From Pleurocapsales cyanobacterium LEGE 10410 (GTDB lineage Bacteria; Cyanobacteriota; Cyanobacteriia; Cyanobacteriales; Xenococcaceae), in contig JADEXJ010000022.1 in the NCBI GenBank assembly GCA_015207195.1, forward strand, positions 1 through 54,402: a DNA stretch of 54,402 nt, read 5' to 3'. This document shows, piece after piece, positions 35,047 to 42,934 of the stretch. Numbering within the stretch: the stretch's first letter is position 1; every line of letters begins with the position of its first letter. A model generated the notes under the pieces. It made no database searches, was not told the origin of the DNA, and saw only the letters and a program-made list of their open reading frames with translations. Both the position numbers and the translations under genes were made by a program.

Positions 35047-35251
35047 TAGAAAGTTAAGAGCGACAGTAGGGTATTACCCGATAGATAGATGAGTGAAGCC
35101 GATCGCTCAAACCGTAATATCTTATGCGTCAGATTGGGATTAGCAACTCAAATAAAGATTTGATTATAATTCTACGCCAGATCCGTTCGTTTCTTACCCT
35201 TCGGCGAACCATACCAACAATCTTCAACTAGAGAAAGGTTCTTAATAAATC

Positions 35252-37033
35252 ATGATGACGCAAAACGGTTCTCAAAATACACGCTTAAACTTTAACTCTG
35301 ATTCCAGAGAATTGAATCAAGATAAAATTCAAATTTTAATTGTTGATGATTCCGAAGCAATTCGCGAAGGTTTCAAAGTCATGCTACAGCAGGAAGCAGA
35401 CTTGAAAATTACAGGATTGGCACGTAATGGCAGGGAAGCAATTGAACTGATAAAAGCCCGAAAGCCCGATGTAGTCCTGATGGATCTGGAAATGCCAGAA
35501 TTGAATGGCATCAGCAGTACTCAAATTATCTCCGAGCAGTTTTCCACAACTAAGGTTTTGATTATTAGCGACCAGGTACAGAATAGCTACATCAGCCAAT
35601 CACTAGAAGCAGGAGCGAAAGGCTATTTCCTCAAGCAAACTCCAACCGCAGAAGTTGCCCAAGGAATTAGAAATGTTTATCAAGGCTTCTGTCAGTTTAG
35701 TCCTGGGTTACTAGAAAATTATATTACTCATACTGCTCATTTAACAGCACAAACCGACGATTCCCTGTTGCCAGAAAGCGAACTTAATTACGATCTGGTT
35801 AATAGTTCGCCCGATCCTATAGCTGTACCTCTCGAACCAGTCTCCCCCAAAGGCAAACCGTGGCTGCGGTGGATCGCAATTGGGGCAACATTAGTCATAA
35901 CCGCCTTAGCAATTACTACCTGGGCGATCGCCAAACTACAGCCTGATTTCTACAATCGAATCGTTGGCAATCCTCAAGCACCAACGCCAGTTACTCCACC
36001 CGTACCCACACCGACGGCGATATCTGCTTTAGGAAAGATCGAACCCGAAGGAGAAATTATTCAACTGTCAGTATCTGCTGCTGCTGAAGGTTCTAGAGTT
36101 GACCAATTACTAGTCGAGCGTGGGGAGAGAGTCAAGCAAGGGCAGGTAGTTGCGGTTCTCGATAGTTACGATCGCGCTGCTGCTGCCTTAGATCGAGCGA
36201 AAACTAATGTAAGCATAGCGCAAGCTAATTTAGAGCGAGTCCAAGCAGGGGCAAAACAGGGAGATATTGACGCGCAAAAGTCGGCTATTAATCGTTTAGA
36301 AGCCGAATTGAGGGGTCAAACAGCCAGTCAAGAAGCAGATATTTCTCGCCTTAAAGCTGAATTAGACAATGCCCAAGGAGAATATGATCGCTATCAGCAG
36401 TTGTTTAATGAGGGTGCTATTTCGGCACAAGAACGAGATACCAGACGTTTACGAGTCGATACGGTTCGACAGCAGCTAGAGCAAGCCAGTGAAAATTTAA
36501 ATCGCACGATTGAAACTACCCAAGTACAGAGAAATGAAGCTCAAGCCAGACTAGAAAGTATTGCCGAAGTTCGCCCCGTAGACGTGGGAGTAGCACAAGC
36601 GGAATTAGAACAAGCCAACGCTGCGGTCAAACAGGCTCAAGCAGATTTAGCTTTAACCGAAGTGCGATCGCCTATCGACGGTCGAGTATTAAAGGTTGAT
36701 GTTCGTCCTGGTGAAGTTGTGGACGAGCGAGGAATTATTTCTATCGGGCAAACCGAGCGCATGTACGTAGTTGCTGAAGTCTACGAAACTGACATAGATC
36801 GAGTTCGGCTAAGACAAAAAGCGATAATTACGGGGGCAGCTTTTTCCGAAGAACTTGAAGGTGAAGTGGTTCAGGTGGGGTTGGAAGTTAAGCAGCAAAA
36901 TGTTTTTGAGTCCGATCCTTTGGTTAATACCGATAACAAAGTAGTAGAAGTGAAAATTCGTCTTGCTCCTGAGTCAAGTAAAAGAGTTACTGCCCTAAGC
37001 AACTTGCAGGTACAGGTAGTGATTGTCCTTTAA
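35252..37033 (+). CDS. devB: Response-regulator receiver fused to a DevB-type membrane fusion protein
   Basis: 593 residues. Residues 26-140 are a CheY-like receiver: Asp32/Asp33 in ILIVDDSEA, phosphoacceptor Asp78 in VVLMDLEMPELNG and the conserved Lys in YFLKQT. A linker leads to one transmembrane helix (about 206-226). About 250-593 is a HlyD/DevB periplasmic adaptor: lipoyl-like VDQLLVERGERVKQGQVVAV, a long coiled coil (about 290-440), then DVRPGEVVDERGIISIGQ and a beta-barrel. It should link the inner-membrane DevC-DevA ABC exporter to an outer-membrane channel. The receiver is on the cytosolic side, so phosphorylation could gate export. The next gene is devC, 37 bases away. Confidence 0.9.
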   Translation: MMTQNGSQNTRLNFNSDSRELNQDKIQILIVDDSEAIREGFKVMLQQEADLKITGLARNGREAIELIKARKPDVVLMDLEMPELNGISSTQIISEQFSTTKVLIISDQVQNSYISQSLEAGAKGYFLKQTPTAEVAQGIRNVYQGFCQFSPGLLENYITHTAHLTAQTDDSLLPESELNYDLVNSSPDPIAVPLEPVSPKGKPWLRWIAIGATLVITALAITTWAIAKLQPDFYNRIVGNPQAPTPVTPPVPTPTAISALGKIEPEGEIIQLSVSAAAEGSRVDQLLVERGERVKQGQVVAVLDSYDRAAAALDRAKTNVSIAQANLERVQAGAKQGDIDAQKSAINRLEAELRGQTASQEADISRLKAELDNAQGEYDRYQQLFNEGAISAQERDTRRLRVDTVRQQLEQASENLNRTIETTQVQRNEAQARLESIAEVRPVDVGVAQAELEQANAAVKQAQADLALTEVRSPIDGRVLKVDVRPGEVVDERGIISIGQTERMYVVAEVYETDIDRVRLRQKAIITGAAFSEELEGEVVQVGLEVKQQNVFESDPLVNTDNKVVEVKIRLAPESSKRVTALSNLQVQVVIVL

Positions 37034-37070
37034 TTTCTATATTTCTATAACTAAACGAATTTTTTAATTT

Positions 37071-38246
37071 ATGATTTTATCTATCCCTTTAGCCTGGCTG
37101 CAATTAGTTCATCGCAAGATTAAATTTATCGCTACCATAGCAGGAATTGCCTTCGTAGTCGTACTCTTATTTATGCAGTTAGGATTTCAAGATGCTTTGT
37201 TTGAAAGTGCGGTTAGAGTACATCAAGTTTTAGAAGGAGACTTATTTTTAACCAGTTCTCAATATAAAGCTTTGACTTCGCAACAAAGTTTTCCTCGAAC
37301 ACGTTTATATCAAACTCTAGCTTTTGAAGGGATAGAATCAGTCAGTCCTTTATACTTCCAATTTGGTAAATTAAAAAACATTCTCGATGGTCAAAAATAT
37401 TCAATCTTTGTATTGGGAGTCGATCCCAGCAAGTTAAACTTCAGCCTCGAAGAGATCGAGCGAAATATCAACAAGTTAAAACTTCCCGATACTGCTCTTT
37501 TCGATCTTAGTTCTCGACCTGAATTTGGTCCTATAGCCCAAAAATTCACGACGGATAATGATACAAAAATTGAAATTTCTCCTTTTAATCAAATAACTAA
37601 AGCCAAAAAATTTACAATCGAAGGTTTGTTTAGCATCGGTCCTTCCTTTGGCATTGATGGTAATTTAATTACTAATTATTCGAGTTTTCTGCAGGCTTTT
37701 CCCGATCGCAATATAGAAAATATAGATTTAGGGCTAATAACCCTCGAACCATACCGAGATCCAGAGAAGATTCGTGACTATCTAGTTGCTAGTTTGCCCG
37801 AAGATGTAAATGTTTTAACTTTTGACGAATTCGTTCAATTGGAAAAAAGCTATTGGGATTTGCGAACGCCTATTGGCTTCGTATTTAAAATCATGGTTTT
37901 TATGGGGTTTATCGTCGGTATCGGTATTACTTACCAAATACTTTATAGTAATATTTCTAATCATCTAGTTGCTTATGCCACTTTAAAAGCAATTGGATTT
38001 ACCAATAGATATTTATTAACTGCTGTATTTCAACAGGCTCTCCTACTAGCGTTACTGGGTTTTGTTCCAGGAATAATTGTTTCCCTAGGCTTATACGACT
38101 TAGCTAAAAATGTAACTCATCTACCAGTAATCATGGATTTAGAAAAAGGGTTAGTCGTATTTTTGTCTATTATTTCTATGTGTTCTATTTCTGGTTTTAT
38201 GGCAGTTCAAAAATTGCGGTCTGTAGACCCTGCGGATATTTTTTAA
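37071..38246 (+). CDS. devC: DevC-type ABC exporter permease
   Basis: 391 residues. Four transmembrane segments (about 15-40, 270-295, 318-345, 355-375) flank a large extracytoplasmic domain (about 45-265), the FtsX/MacB-like layout of DevC. Conserved pieces include the start IPLAWLQLVHRKIKFIATIA, VFKIMVFMGFIVGIGITYQI and the end KLRSVDPADIF. DevC works with DevA and DevB to export heterocyst glycolipids in Anabaena; here the substrate is inferred to be the lipid of this island. Overall length and ends look intact. Confidence 0.9.
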   Translation: MILSIPLAWLQLVHRKIKFIATIAGIAFVVVLLFMQLGFQDALFESAVRVHQVLEGDLFLTSSQYKALTSQQSFPRTRLYQTLAFEGIESVSPLYFQFGKLKNILDGQKYSIFVLGVDPSKLNFSLEEIERNINKLKLPDTALFDLSSRPEFGPIAQKFTTDNDTKIEISPFNQITKAKKFTIEGLFSIGPSFGIDGNLITNYSSFLQAFPDRNIENIDLGLITLEPYRDPEKIRDYLVASLPEDVNVLTFDEFVQLEKSYWDLRTPIGFVFKIMVFMGFIVGIGITYQILYSNISNHLVAYATLKAIGFTNRYLLTAVFQQALLLALLGFVPGIIVSLGLYDLAKNVTHLPVIMDLEKGLVVFLSIISMCSISGFMAVQKLRSVDPADIF

Positions 38247-38374
38247 CAACAGATTATTAGCTATTTTATGGAGCAAATATTTTTTAATAAAAAGGAGATG
38301 AAAATGTTTTAGATCGCTAGAGATTTTAGTTCATTTTGTCTTCTTAATTAGCAAACAAAAAATGGAGTGAAAAG

Positions 38375-38818
38375 ATGTTGAATACTATTTTAAGTTTATT
38401 TGGTGTAGGTTTATCAGTCGATCCCCTTACGGGACTTGAAATTGATAGCAGTTTAGCAGAAACACGGGTAGATCCCCTTACGGGTAGCACGACCGTAACT
38501 CTGTCAGCTATTGACGTGGTAGGGGTCGATCTAACTCAAAGAGTCACCGCGGATGTTCTAGGTAGTGATGTAGTCAGCGTCGATCCTTCTGAAGGAGTTA
38601 CCGTCAATGTCGCTGACGAAGTTATAGATGTTGACGTAATCGAAGGTGCTGCATCTGTTGAGGTTGGTACGACCTTAGTAGGTGTTGACCTAACCGAGGG
38701 GATTGTTTTTGGTGTTGGCGAAGAACTATTTTATGCTGACTTGACAGAAGGGGTAGCGATCGCTACTGAAGATCTGCTCGAATTTGGTATTACTCTTCCT
38801 GCTACTTTAGATATTTAA
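38375..38818 (+). CDS. Small acidic repetitive protein of unknown function
   Basis: 147 residues, preceded by a good GGAGTG ribosome site. It is built from degenerate units of about 10-20 residues, with VDPLTG twice, VDPSEG, VGVDLTQ, VGVDLTEG and YADLTEGV, that is, a regular V-D-x-T/S-E-G pattern suggestive of a beta-helical or repeat fold. It has no Cys, almost no Lys or Arg and a net acidic charge. Only the first residues (MLNTILSLFGVGLSV) are hydrophobic, too short for a clear signal peptide. Located between devC and devA in the same direction, so probably linked to the exporter or lipid layer. No family recognised. Confidence 0.65.
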   Translation: MLNTILSLFGVGLSVDPLTGLEIDSSLAETRVDPLTGSTTVTLSAIDVVGVDLTQRVTADVLGSDVVSVDPSEGVTVNVADEVIDVDVIEGAASVEVGTTLVGVDLTEGIVFGVGEELFYADLTEGVAIATEDLLEFGITLPATLDI

Positions 38819-39113
38819 CGTCTAAAACCCAATTGTTTTTTTATTGTTGCGATCGAGAATGACAAAACAAATGATGTCACGTACTAACTAATTTATCAAG
38901 ATGGGGAAAAGAGCTTATATAACTATTTCCCTATCTTATTAAAACTATCAATTCCTTCCTAAGCGTAAATCGGTAAACGAATTTATAACAAAAAAAATGA
39001 AAACAAACTTAATTTACTATAAATCTGTAACAACAATAGTCACGAGTTTGTTCGACCGTATCGATCGCAAATAGCAGACTATAAAAGCTGTAGATTAATA
39101 TTAATAAATAATA

Positions 39114-39851
39114 ATGAAATCGACATATTTAAATCAAAAATCTATTGTTGAAATTAATAATCTCTATCACTATTTTGGTGCTAAATCATTATGTAAACCT
39201 ATACTACTAAACATCAACTTAGACCTTAAACCTAAAGAAACTGTCATATTAACTGGTCCATCAGGATCGGGAAAAACCACCTTACTTACCTTAATCGGTG
39301 GTTTGCGTTCGGTTCAAGCAGGCAGTCTGAGATTCTTAGGTCAAGAACTACTCGGTGCTAATCAAAACCAACTGGTAAACATACGTCGTCAAATTGGCTA
39401 TATTTTTCAAGGACACAATTTGCTAGAGTTTTTGACGGTCAGACAAAATGTCCAGATGTCTCTAGAACTAGATAAAACTATCTCCGAACGAACCGCCAAA
39501 CTCATGGCAGAAGAAATGCTACACGCCGTTAAGCTCGGCAGTCATATTAATTACTATCCCCAACAACTGTCGGGGGGTCAAAAACAACGAGTAGCGATCG
39601 CACGCGCCTTAGTAAGCCGTCCTCAACTGTTTTTGGCTGATGAACCGACAGCAGCCTTAGATGGTAAAACAGGACGTGATGTCATTTTGCTGATGCGTAA
39701 ATTAGCCCTAGAACGAGGGGCAGCTATTCTAATAGTCACTCACGATCGGCGTATTTTAGATAGTTACAATGACCGAGGTAGAAGTACAAACGGTATAAAC
39801 TACCATCGCACTATTCGTATTGAAGACGGACGACTATACAATCAAAGATAA
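39114..39851 (+). CDS. devA: DevA-type ABC transporter ATP-binding protein
   Basis: 245 residues. Walker A GPSGSGKTTLL (about 44-54), Q-loop FQGHNLLEFL, signature LSGGQKQRVAIARAL, Walker B LFLADEPTAAL and H-loop VTHDRR are all present. The start ATG follows 295 non-coding AT-rich bases after the repetitive protein gene, so it may have its own promoter, unlike most devBCA operons. It energises DevC. The C-terminal residues NGINYHRTIRIEDGRLY match the DevA family end. Confidence 0.9.
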   Translation: MKSTYLNQKSIVEINNLYHYFGAKSLCKPILLNINLDLKPKETVILTGPSGSGKTTLLTLIGGLRSVQAGSLRFLGQELLGANQNQLVNIRRQIGYIFQGHNLLEFLTVRQNVQMSLELDKTISERTAKLMAEEMLHAVKLGSHINYYPQQLSGGQKQRVAIARALVSRPQLFLADEPTAALDGKTGRDVILLMRKLALERGAAILIVTHDRRILDSYNDRGRSTNGINYHRTIRIEDGRLYNQR

Positions 39852-39880
39852 TTGTCATCAATATCATTACTTCTACATGA

Positions 39881-40242
39881 CTACCCCCAGTTTTTACTCG
39901 CATCGCTTATTAATACCTGTGCTGAGACAATTAAAATCTTCTGAGTTAAATTCCAGGCATTAATTAGAGCTTGCCTGCGCTCTGCTAGATTCTCAATAAC
40001 GTTAATGACATAACCGACATCAACTACATCAGCCGACTTTAAGGAATTATCTAGGAAATAATGAGGATCCCATCTCGCAGTTTCAATTCCTTGACTAGCA
40101 AGCCTGCTAACATCTCCCCCATGACCGCAACCATAGTCAAAAAAACTTACTCGATCCGATAGCAAATTAGCTTCCAAAGCCAGTTTTATGGGACGAGATA
40201 ATCGTTACGAACAATTGCTGCTTTACGACGATCAATGTCCAA
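39881..40242 (-). pseudogene. Fragment of DNA-phosphorothioation-associated methyltransferase
   Basis: The translated fragment LLDIDRRKAAIVRND, then with a frameshift near 40190 KLALEANLLSDRVSFFDYG, then CGHGGDVSRLASQGIETARW and NVIENLAERRQALINAWNLT, resembles the N-terminal part of methyltransferases associated with dnd (phosphorothioate) loci. Only about 115 residues remain of a much longer family, ending at an early stop near 39881. No dndA-E genes lie in the window. It is a relic. Confidence 0.65.
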
Positions 40243-40750
40243 AAGCTTATTTTGGCTTGAAACCTTAGAATCTTGAAGAGATTCATACAATAATTGCTCC
40301 GCTTCAGTAACTCGGTAACGGACTTCTCTTCTAGCAACACCATTAGTTTGCAATTCGGAAGCGTTTTGCTGAATTTTTTTCAAGGCTGCATATTACCTAG
40401 CCTGTATCCGTAACGATTCTAGTTCGGCAGCACATAGAATCATTAAAGGCTTACCATCGGCAGTTGAATTTGGAACTAATTTTGGTTTTGCATCGTTCAC
40501 CCAGTAACCAATAAGTCCATCACTATCGGTAGCAGAACAAGATAGCTTCTCTATATTAATCGAACTATCTAGATAACAACGCTCAAAATAACGTAATGTA
40601 TTTGATAGCTGTGGCGTTGAGCTACGAAAGGTTTCAAAGGTCGAATCGACAACAATAGTTTGAATAATGGCTCGCGATTCTCTTCTCAATATCGGATTAA
40701 CTTGTGGTCTACATTAAAGTCAGAACCTTGCCAAATACGGAGTTCGTCTA
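40243..40750 (-). pseudogene. Frameshifted relic of an unknown gene, possibly a defence-locus ATPase
   Basis: On the minus strand one gene can be pieced together over several frames: LDELRIWQGSDFNVDHKLIR, an in-frame TGA, EENREPLFKLLLSIRPLKPF, a frameshift near 40610, NTLRYFERCYLDSSI and LMILCAAELESLRIQAR, an in-frame TAA near 40393, then ALKKIQQNASELQTNG and VTEAEQLLYESLQ. At least two stops and one frameshift make it non-functional. I do not know the family; the context (phosphorothioation-linked methyltransferase next door) suggests a defence locus. Confidence 0.5.
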
Positions 40751-40753
40751 ACG

Positions 40754-40830
40754 GGACTTAAACAAAAACTAAGCCCAAACAAACCCTAAACTTGCTTTAT
40801 AAGAAGCAAACACGTCTTGATTGTAGTTCT
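40754..40830 (-). mobile_element. 3' tail of an IS701-like element
   Basis: Starts with the inverted repeat CGGGACTTAAACAA that also bounds the element at 8736-9540, and on the minus strand encodes QDVFASYKASLGFVWA plus stop, matching the C-terminus IDVFAAYKASLGFVWG of that element. Only the last ~25 codons remain; IS4-like sequence begins just beyond. Confidence 0.8.
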
Positions 40831-40835
40831 ATGCT

Positions 40836-41856
40836 TTACCCATAAGTCTCTAAATTCTGACTAGAAGAGAAATGCAATAACTTCCAAGTTGAAGCAATGT
40901 CATGTAATCGTTGTAGTCCTCTCCAGAGTGTCTTAACTCCAGGAAAACCGTCATGACGGCGAGCCAAAAAACCTCCAAGTTGAGCTATCCAAATCACAGC
41001 TTGTTTGATTGAAGGAGGCTCTAAGCTTAGAGGAAAACCTTGAAAATGGCAGTAAAGAGATTGCCATTCGTATTGCTCTAAGATAGTATCGCAGGGAAGG
41101 TTAGGATTTTGTCTGGATTGATAAGTTAGCCACAGTAATCCTAAAGGATACCGCTCCGCATATCGCCAAGCAACAATACTGTAAGTAGCTAAAGCTTTTT
41201 CAATTCGTTTGGCACTTTTTAACGCAGGCGCATTCGCGTCAGATCGTCGCGCTAGCGCACGACTAGAAGGCTTTGCCTTCGCGCTGCTCGATTCGACAAC
41301 CACTCTTGAGAACATAATGATAACGTTCAATGAGCCAACGGTAAGTATACCAACGAATATAACAGATGGCTTGCTCAAAGTTATTGACTTCTAAGGTAGT
41401 CAGCAAAAGCCATTTAATAGGTTTCACCTCTGGGTTAGGATTATCCTCTAATGCAGAAATTACATTTAAAGTCACAGACTGGTGTGAAAAACTTTTGGCA
41501 CGATTAATCGGCGGTGGAAAGTCGAAACTAGCATAACGAATGTTTAAACTGGCACTCCGCGATTTTTGCTCGTCTTGACGGGGAACTACAATTTCCAATT
41601 GACCAGCAGCAGGAATTTGAGTCATTGTCTTTGGGCTGTTTGTTTACGATGTGCTTCAATTATGTCTTCTGCTTCTATTCGTGCCGATTTCCATAAATTG
41701 TAAGTAGCTTTGGTATTTGCGAATAGCACCGCTTGCTTGGGGAATGCTAGCATAAGGCTGCCTGGCTAAATTTTCGACTACCTTGATTAATCTTTGATTT
41801 AATCGTTTGTCTGGTAGAGCAGCATACTTGAGTTCTTCAGTTGCCCACGATCGCAT
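40836..41856 (-). pseudogene. IS4-family (Tn5-like) transposase, fragmented
   Basis: Three pieces in different frames: an N-terminal part (41656-41856, WATEELKYAALPDKRLNQRL, SIPQASG), a middle part (about 41280-41625) ending in YTYRWLIERYHYVLK with the Y-x2-R-x3-E-x6-K catalytic signature of IS4 transposases, and a C-terminal part (40836-41215, RIEKALATYSIVAWR, WIAQLGGFLARRHDGFPGVK, WRGLQRLHDI). Catalytic Asp regions between the first two pieces are deleted, and palindromic repeat sequence (about 41215-41290) interrupts the last two. Not functional. Confidence 0.8.
41215..41290. repeat. REP-like palindromic insert in the IS4-type transposase
   Basis: GC-rich inverted repeats such as GTCGCGCTAGCGCACGAC and GAAGGCTTTGCCTTC lie exactly where the reading frames of the transposase break. 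Same style as the insert at 9041-9140. Confidence 0.65.
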
Positions 41857-42051
41857 TGATTTATTTCCTCTGGCACTTCTTTAGCTACAATACCTGCTTT
41901 TGCTAATGTTTCGGCACTTATGGGTAAGGCATAGTTTTTAAAACAAATAGCTAATAGTTTTGAATATGGTTTCTAATTTAGACTCATTGCATTCTATTGT
42001 TGTTAATCTGGCGGTAAAAGATAATAGAAAGATCTTATCTGGTTTAATTTG

Positions 42052-42336
42052 ATGGAAGAATTTAGACCTCTAGTAGCCGATAGTTTGGTTATCTCCATGA
42101 TTAACAATCGCGAAATCAAACCAGAAGAATTTACCGAAAGTCTTGGTGCATATCGTTTATCCGATGAAGGTCGTAAGCAATTTCTCCAGGCTTTTGAACG
42201 CAAAATAAACGATGAATTTAAACATCCTGTCTTTGGCTATCGCTGTTCCTATCGTCGGGCAATTGAATTACAGGCTCGTTTTCTTAGTCGTCATTTACAA
42301 GAAAAAGTGGCTTATAAACCATTGATGTTACGATGA
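42052..42336 (+). pseudogene. cas1: C-terminal fragment of CRISPR integrase Cas1
   Basis: About 95 residues: MEEFRPLVADSLVISMINNR, then YRLSDEGRKQFLQAFERKIN and GYRCSYRRAIELQARFLSRH, the conserved Cas1 C-terminal half with the (E)EFRPLVAD metal-site region. In-frame stops (TAA, TAG near 42020) lie immediately upstream, and the first ~230 residues are absent, so the integrase is dead. The last codons overlap cas2 by 4 bases, the usual cas1-cas2 arrangement. Confidence 0.85.
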
Positions 42337-42626
42337 GTCAGTTACTATATTTAATTATTTACGATCTGCCAAATACTAAGCCTGGAAATAAAAGACGAAC
42401 GAGGTTACACGATTTGCTTTGTGGCTATGGTAAATGGACACAATACAGTGTTTTTGAGTGTTTTCTAACTAAGATGCAGTTTGTCAAGTTGCAGTATCAA
42501 ATTGAGAATCTGATTAAACCTGAAACTGATTCGGTAAGAATTTATGTTTTAGATGCTACTGCTATCAAAAAAGCGATCGCCTATGGTTCTCAAAAACCAG
42601 AGCATGAGGATACAATTATTTTGTAA
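42333..42626 (+). CDS. cas2: CRISPR-associated Cas2
   Basis: 97 residues, full length. It opens LLYLIIYDLPNTKPGNKRRT with the metal-binding Asp of the ferredoxin-fold beta1, continues with YGKWTQYSVFECFLTKMQF, and ends with IRIYVLDATAIKKAIAYG-like strands. Overlaps the cas1 stop (ATGA). Without an intact Cas1 it cannot support spacer acquisition from this locus; it may be carried along as a relic. Confidence 0.9.
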   Translation: MSQLLYLIIYDLPNTKPGNKRRTRLHDLLCGYGKWTQYSVFECFLTKMQFVKLQYQIENLIKPETDSVRIYVLDATAIKKAIAYGSQKPEHEDTIIL

Positions 42627-42865
42627 TCAGATTATTTTTCTGTCGAACTTAAGCGTGGGCGTAATCCGTGGGAGGTTCGACAAAACTTTAGAACCTTGAT
42701 AATCAAATACTTTTCGAGGTTTTAATTTTGTATTATGCGTATTTCATTTAGTGATTGGAAGCGAATTTTTGGAGGTTCGACATTTTTGATTGTCAAAGGT
42801 GTTGATTATAATGGTTTCGGGTGGCGGAGTCGCTAACCTATTAATCCCAATTGCGGGACTGAAAC
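42627..42865 (+). CRISPR. CRISPR leader relic with a single repeat-like unit
   Basis: Downstream of cas2 an AT-rich leader contains GGAGGTTCGACA twice (near 42671 and 42771). A 37-base repeat-like unit at 42829-42865 follows, with the internal inverted pair TCCC/GGGA and the typical 3' end GGGACTGAAAC. No second copy or spacer is seen, so this is an emptied or collapsed array. The single unit makes the call tentative. Confidence 0.55.
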
Positions 42866-42934
42866 AACACATAAACTATCACTCCCTTCGTTCTAACGGT
42901 TCATCCGAACCTGATATAAGGTCGTGTTTCTGCC

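Noticed and set aside
41857-42051. Minus-strand stretch reading LPISAETLAKAGIVAKEVPE
   Set aside because: It looks protein-like but is short, bounded by stops and matches no family I know; could be debris from the mobile element.
42829-42865. Call of a functional CRISPR array
   Set aside because: Only one repeat-like unit and no spacer are visible, so only a relic is claimed.
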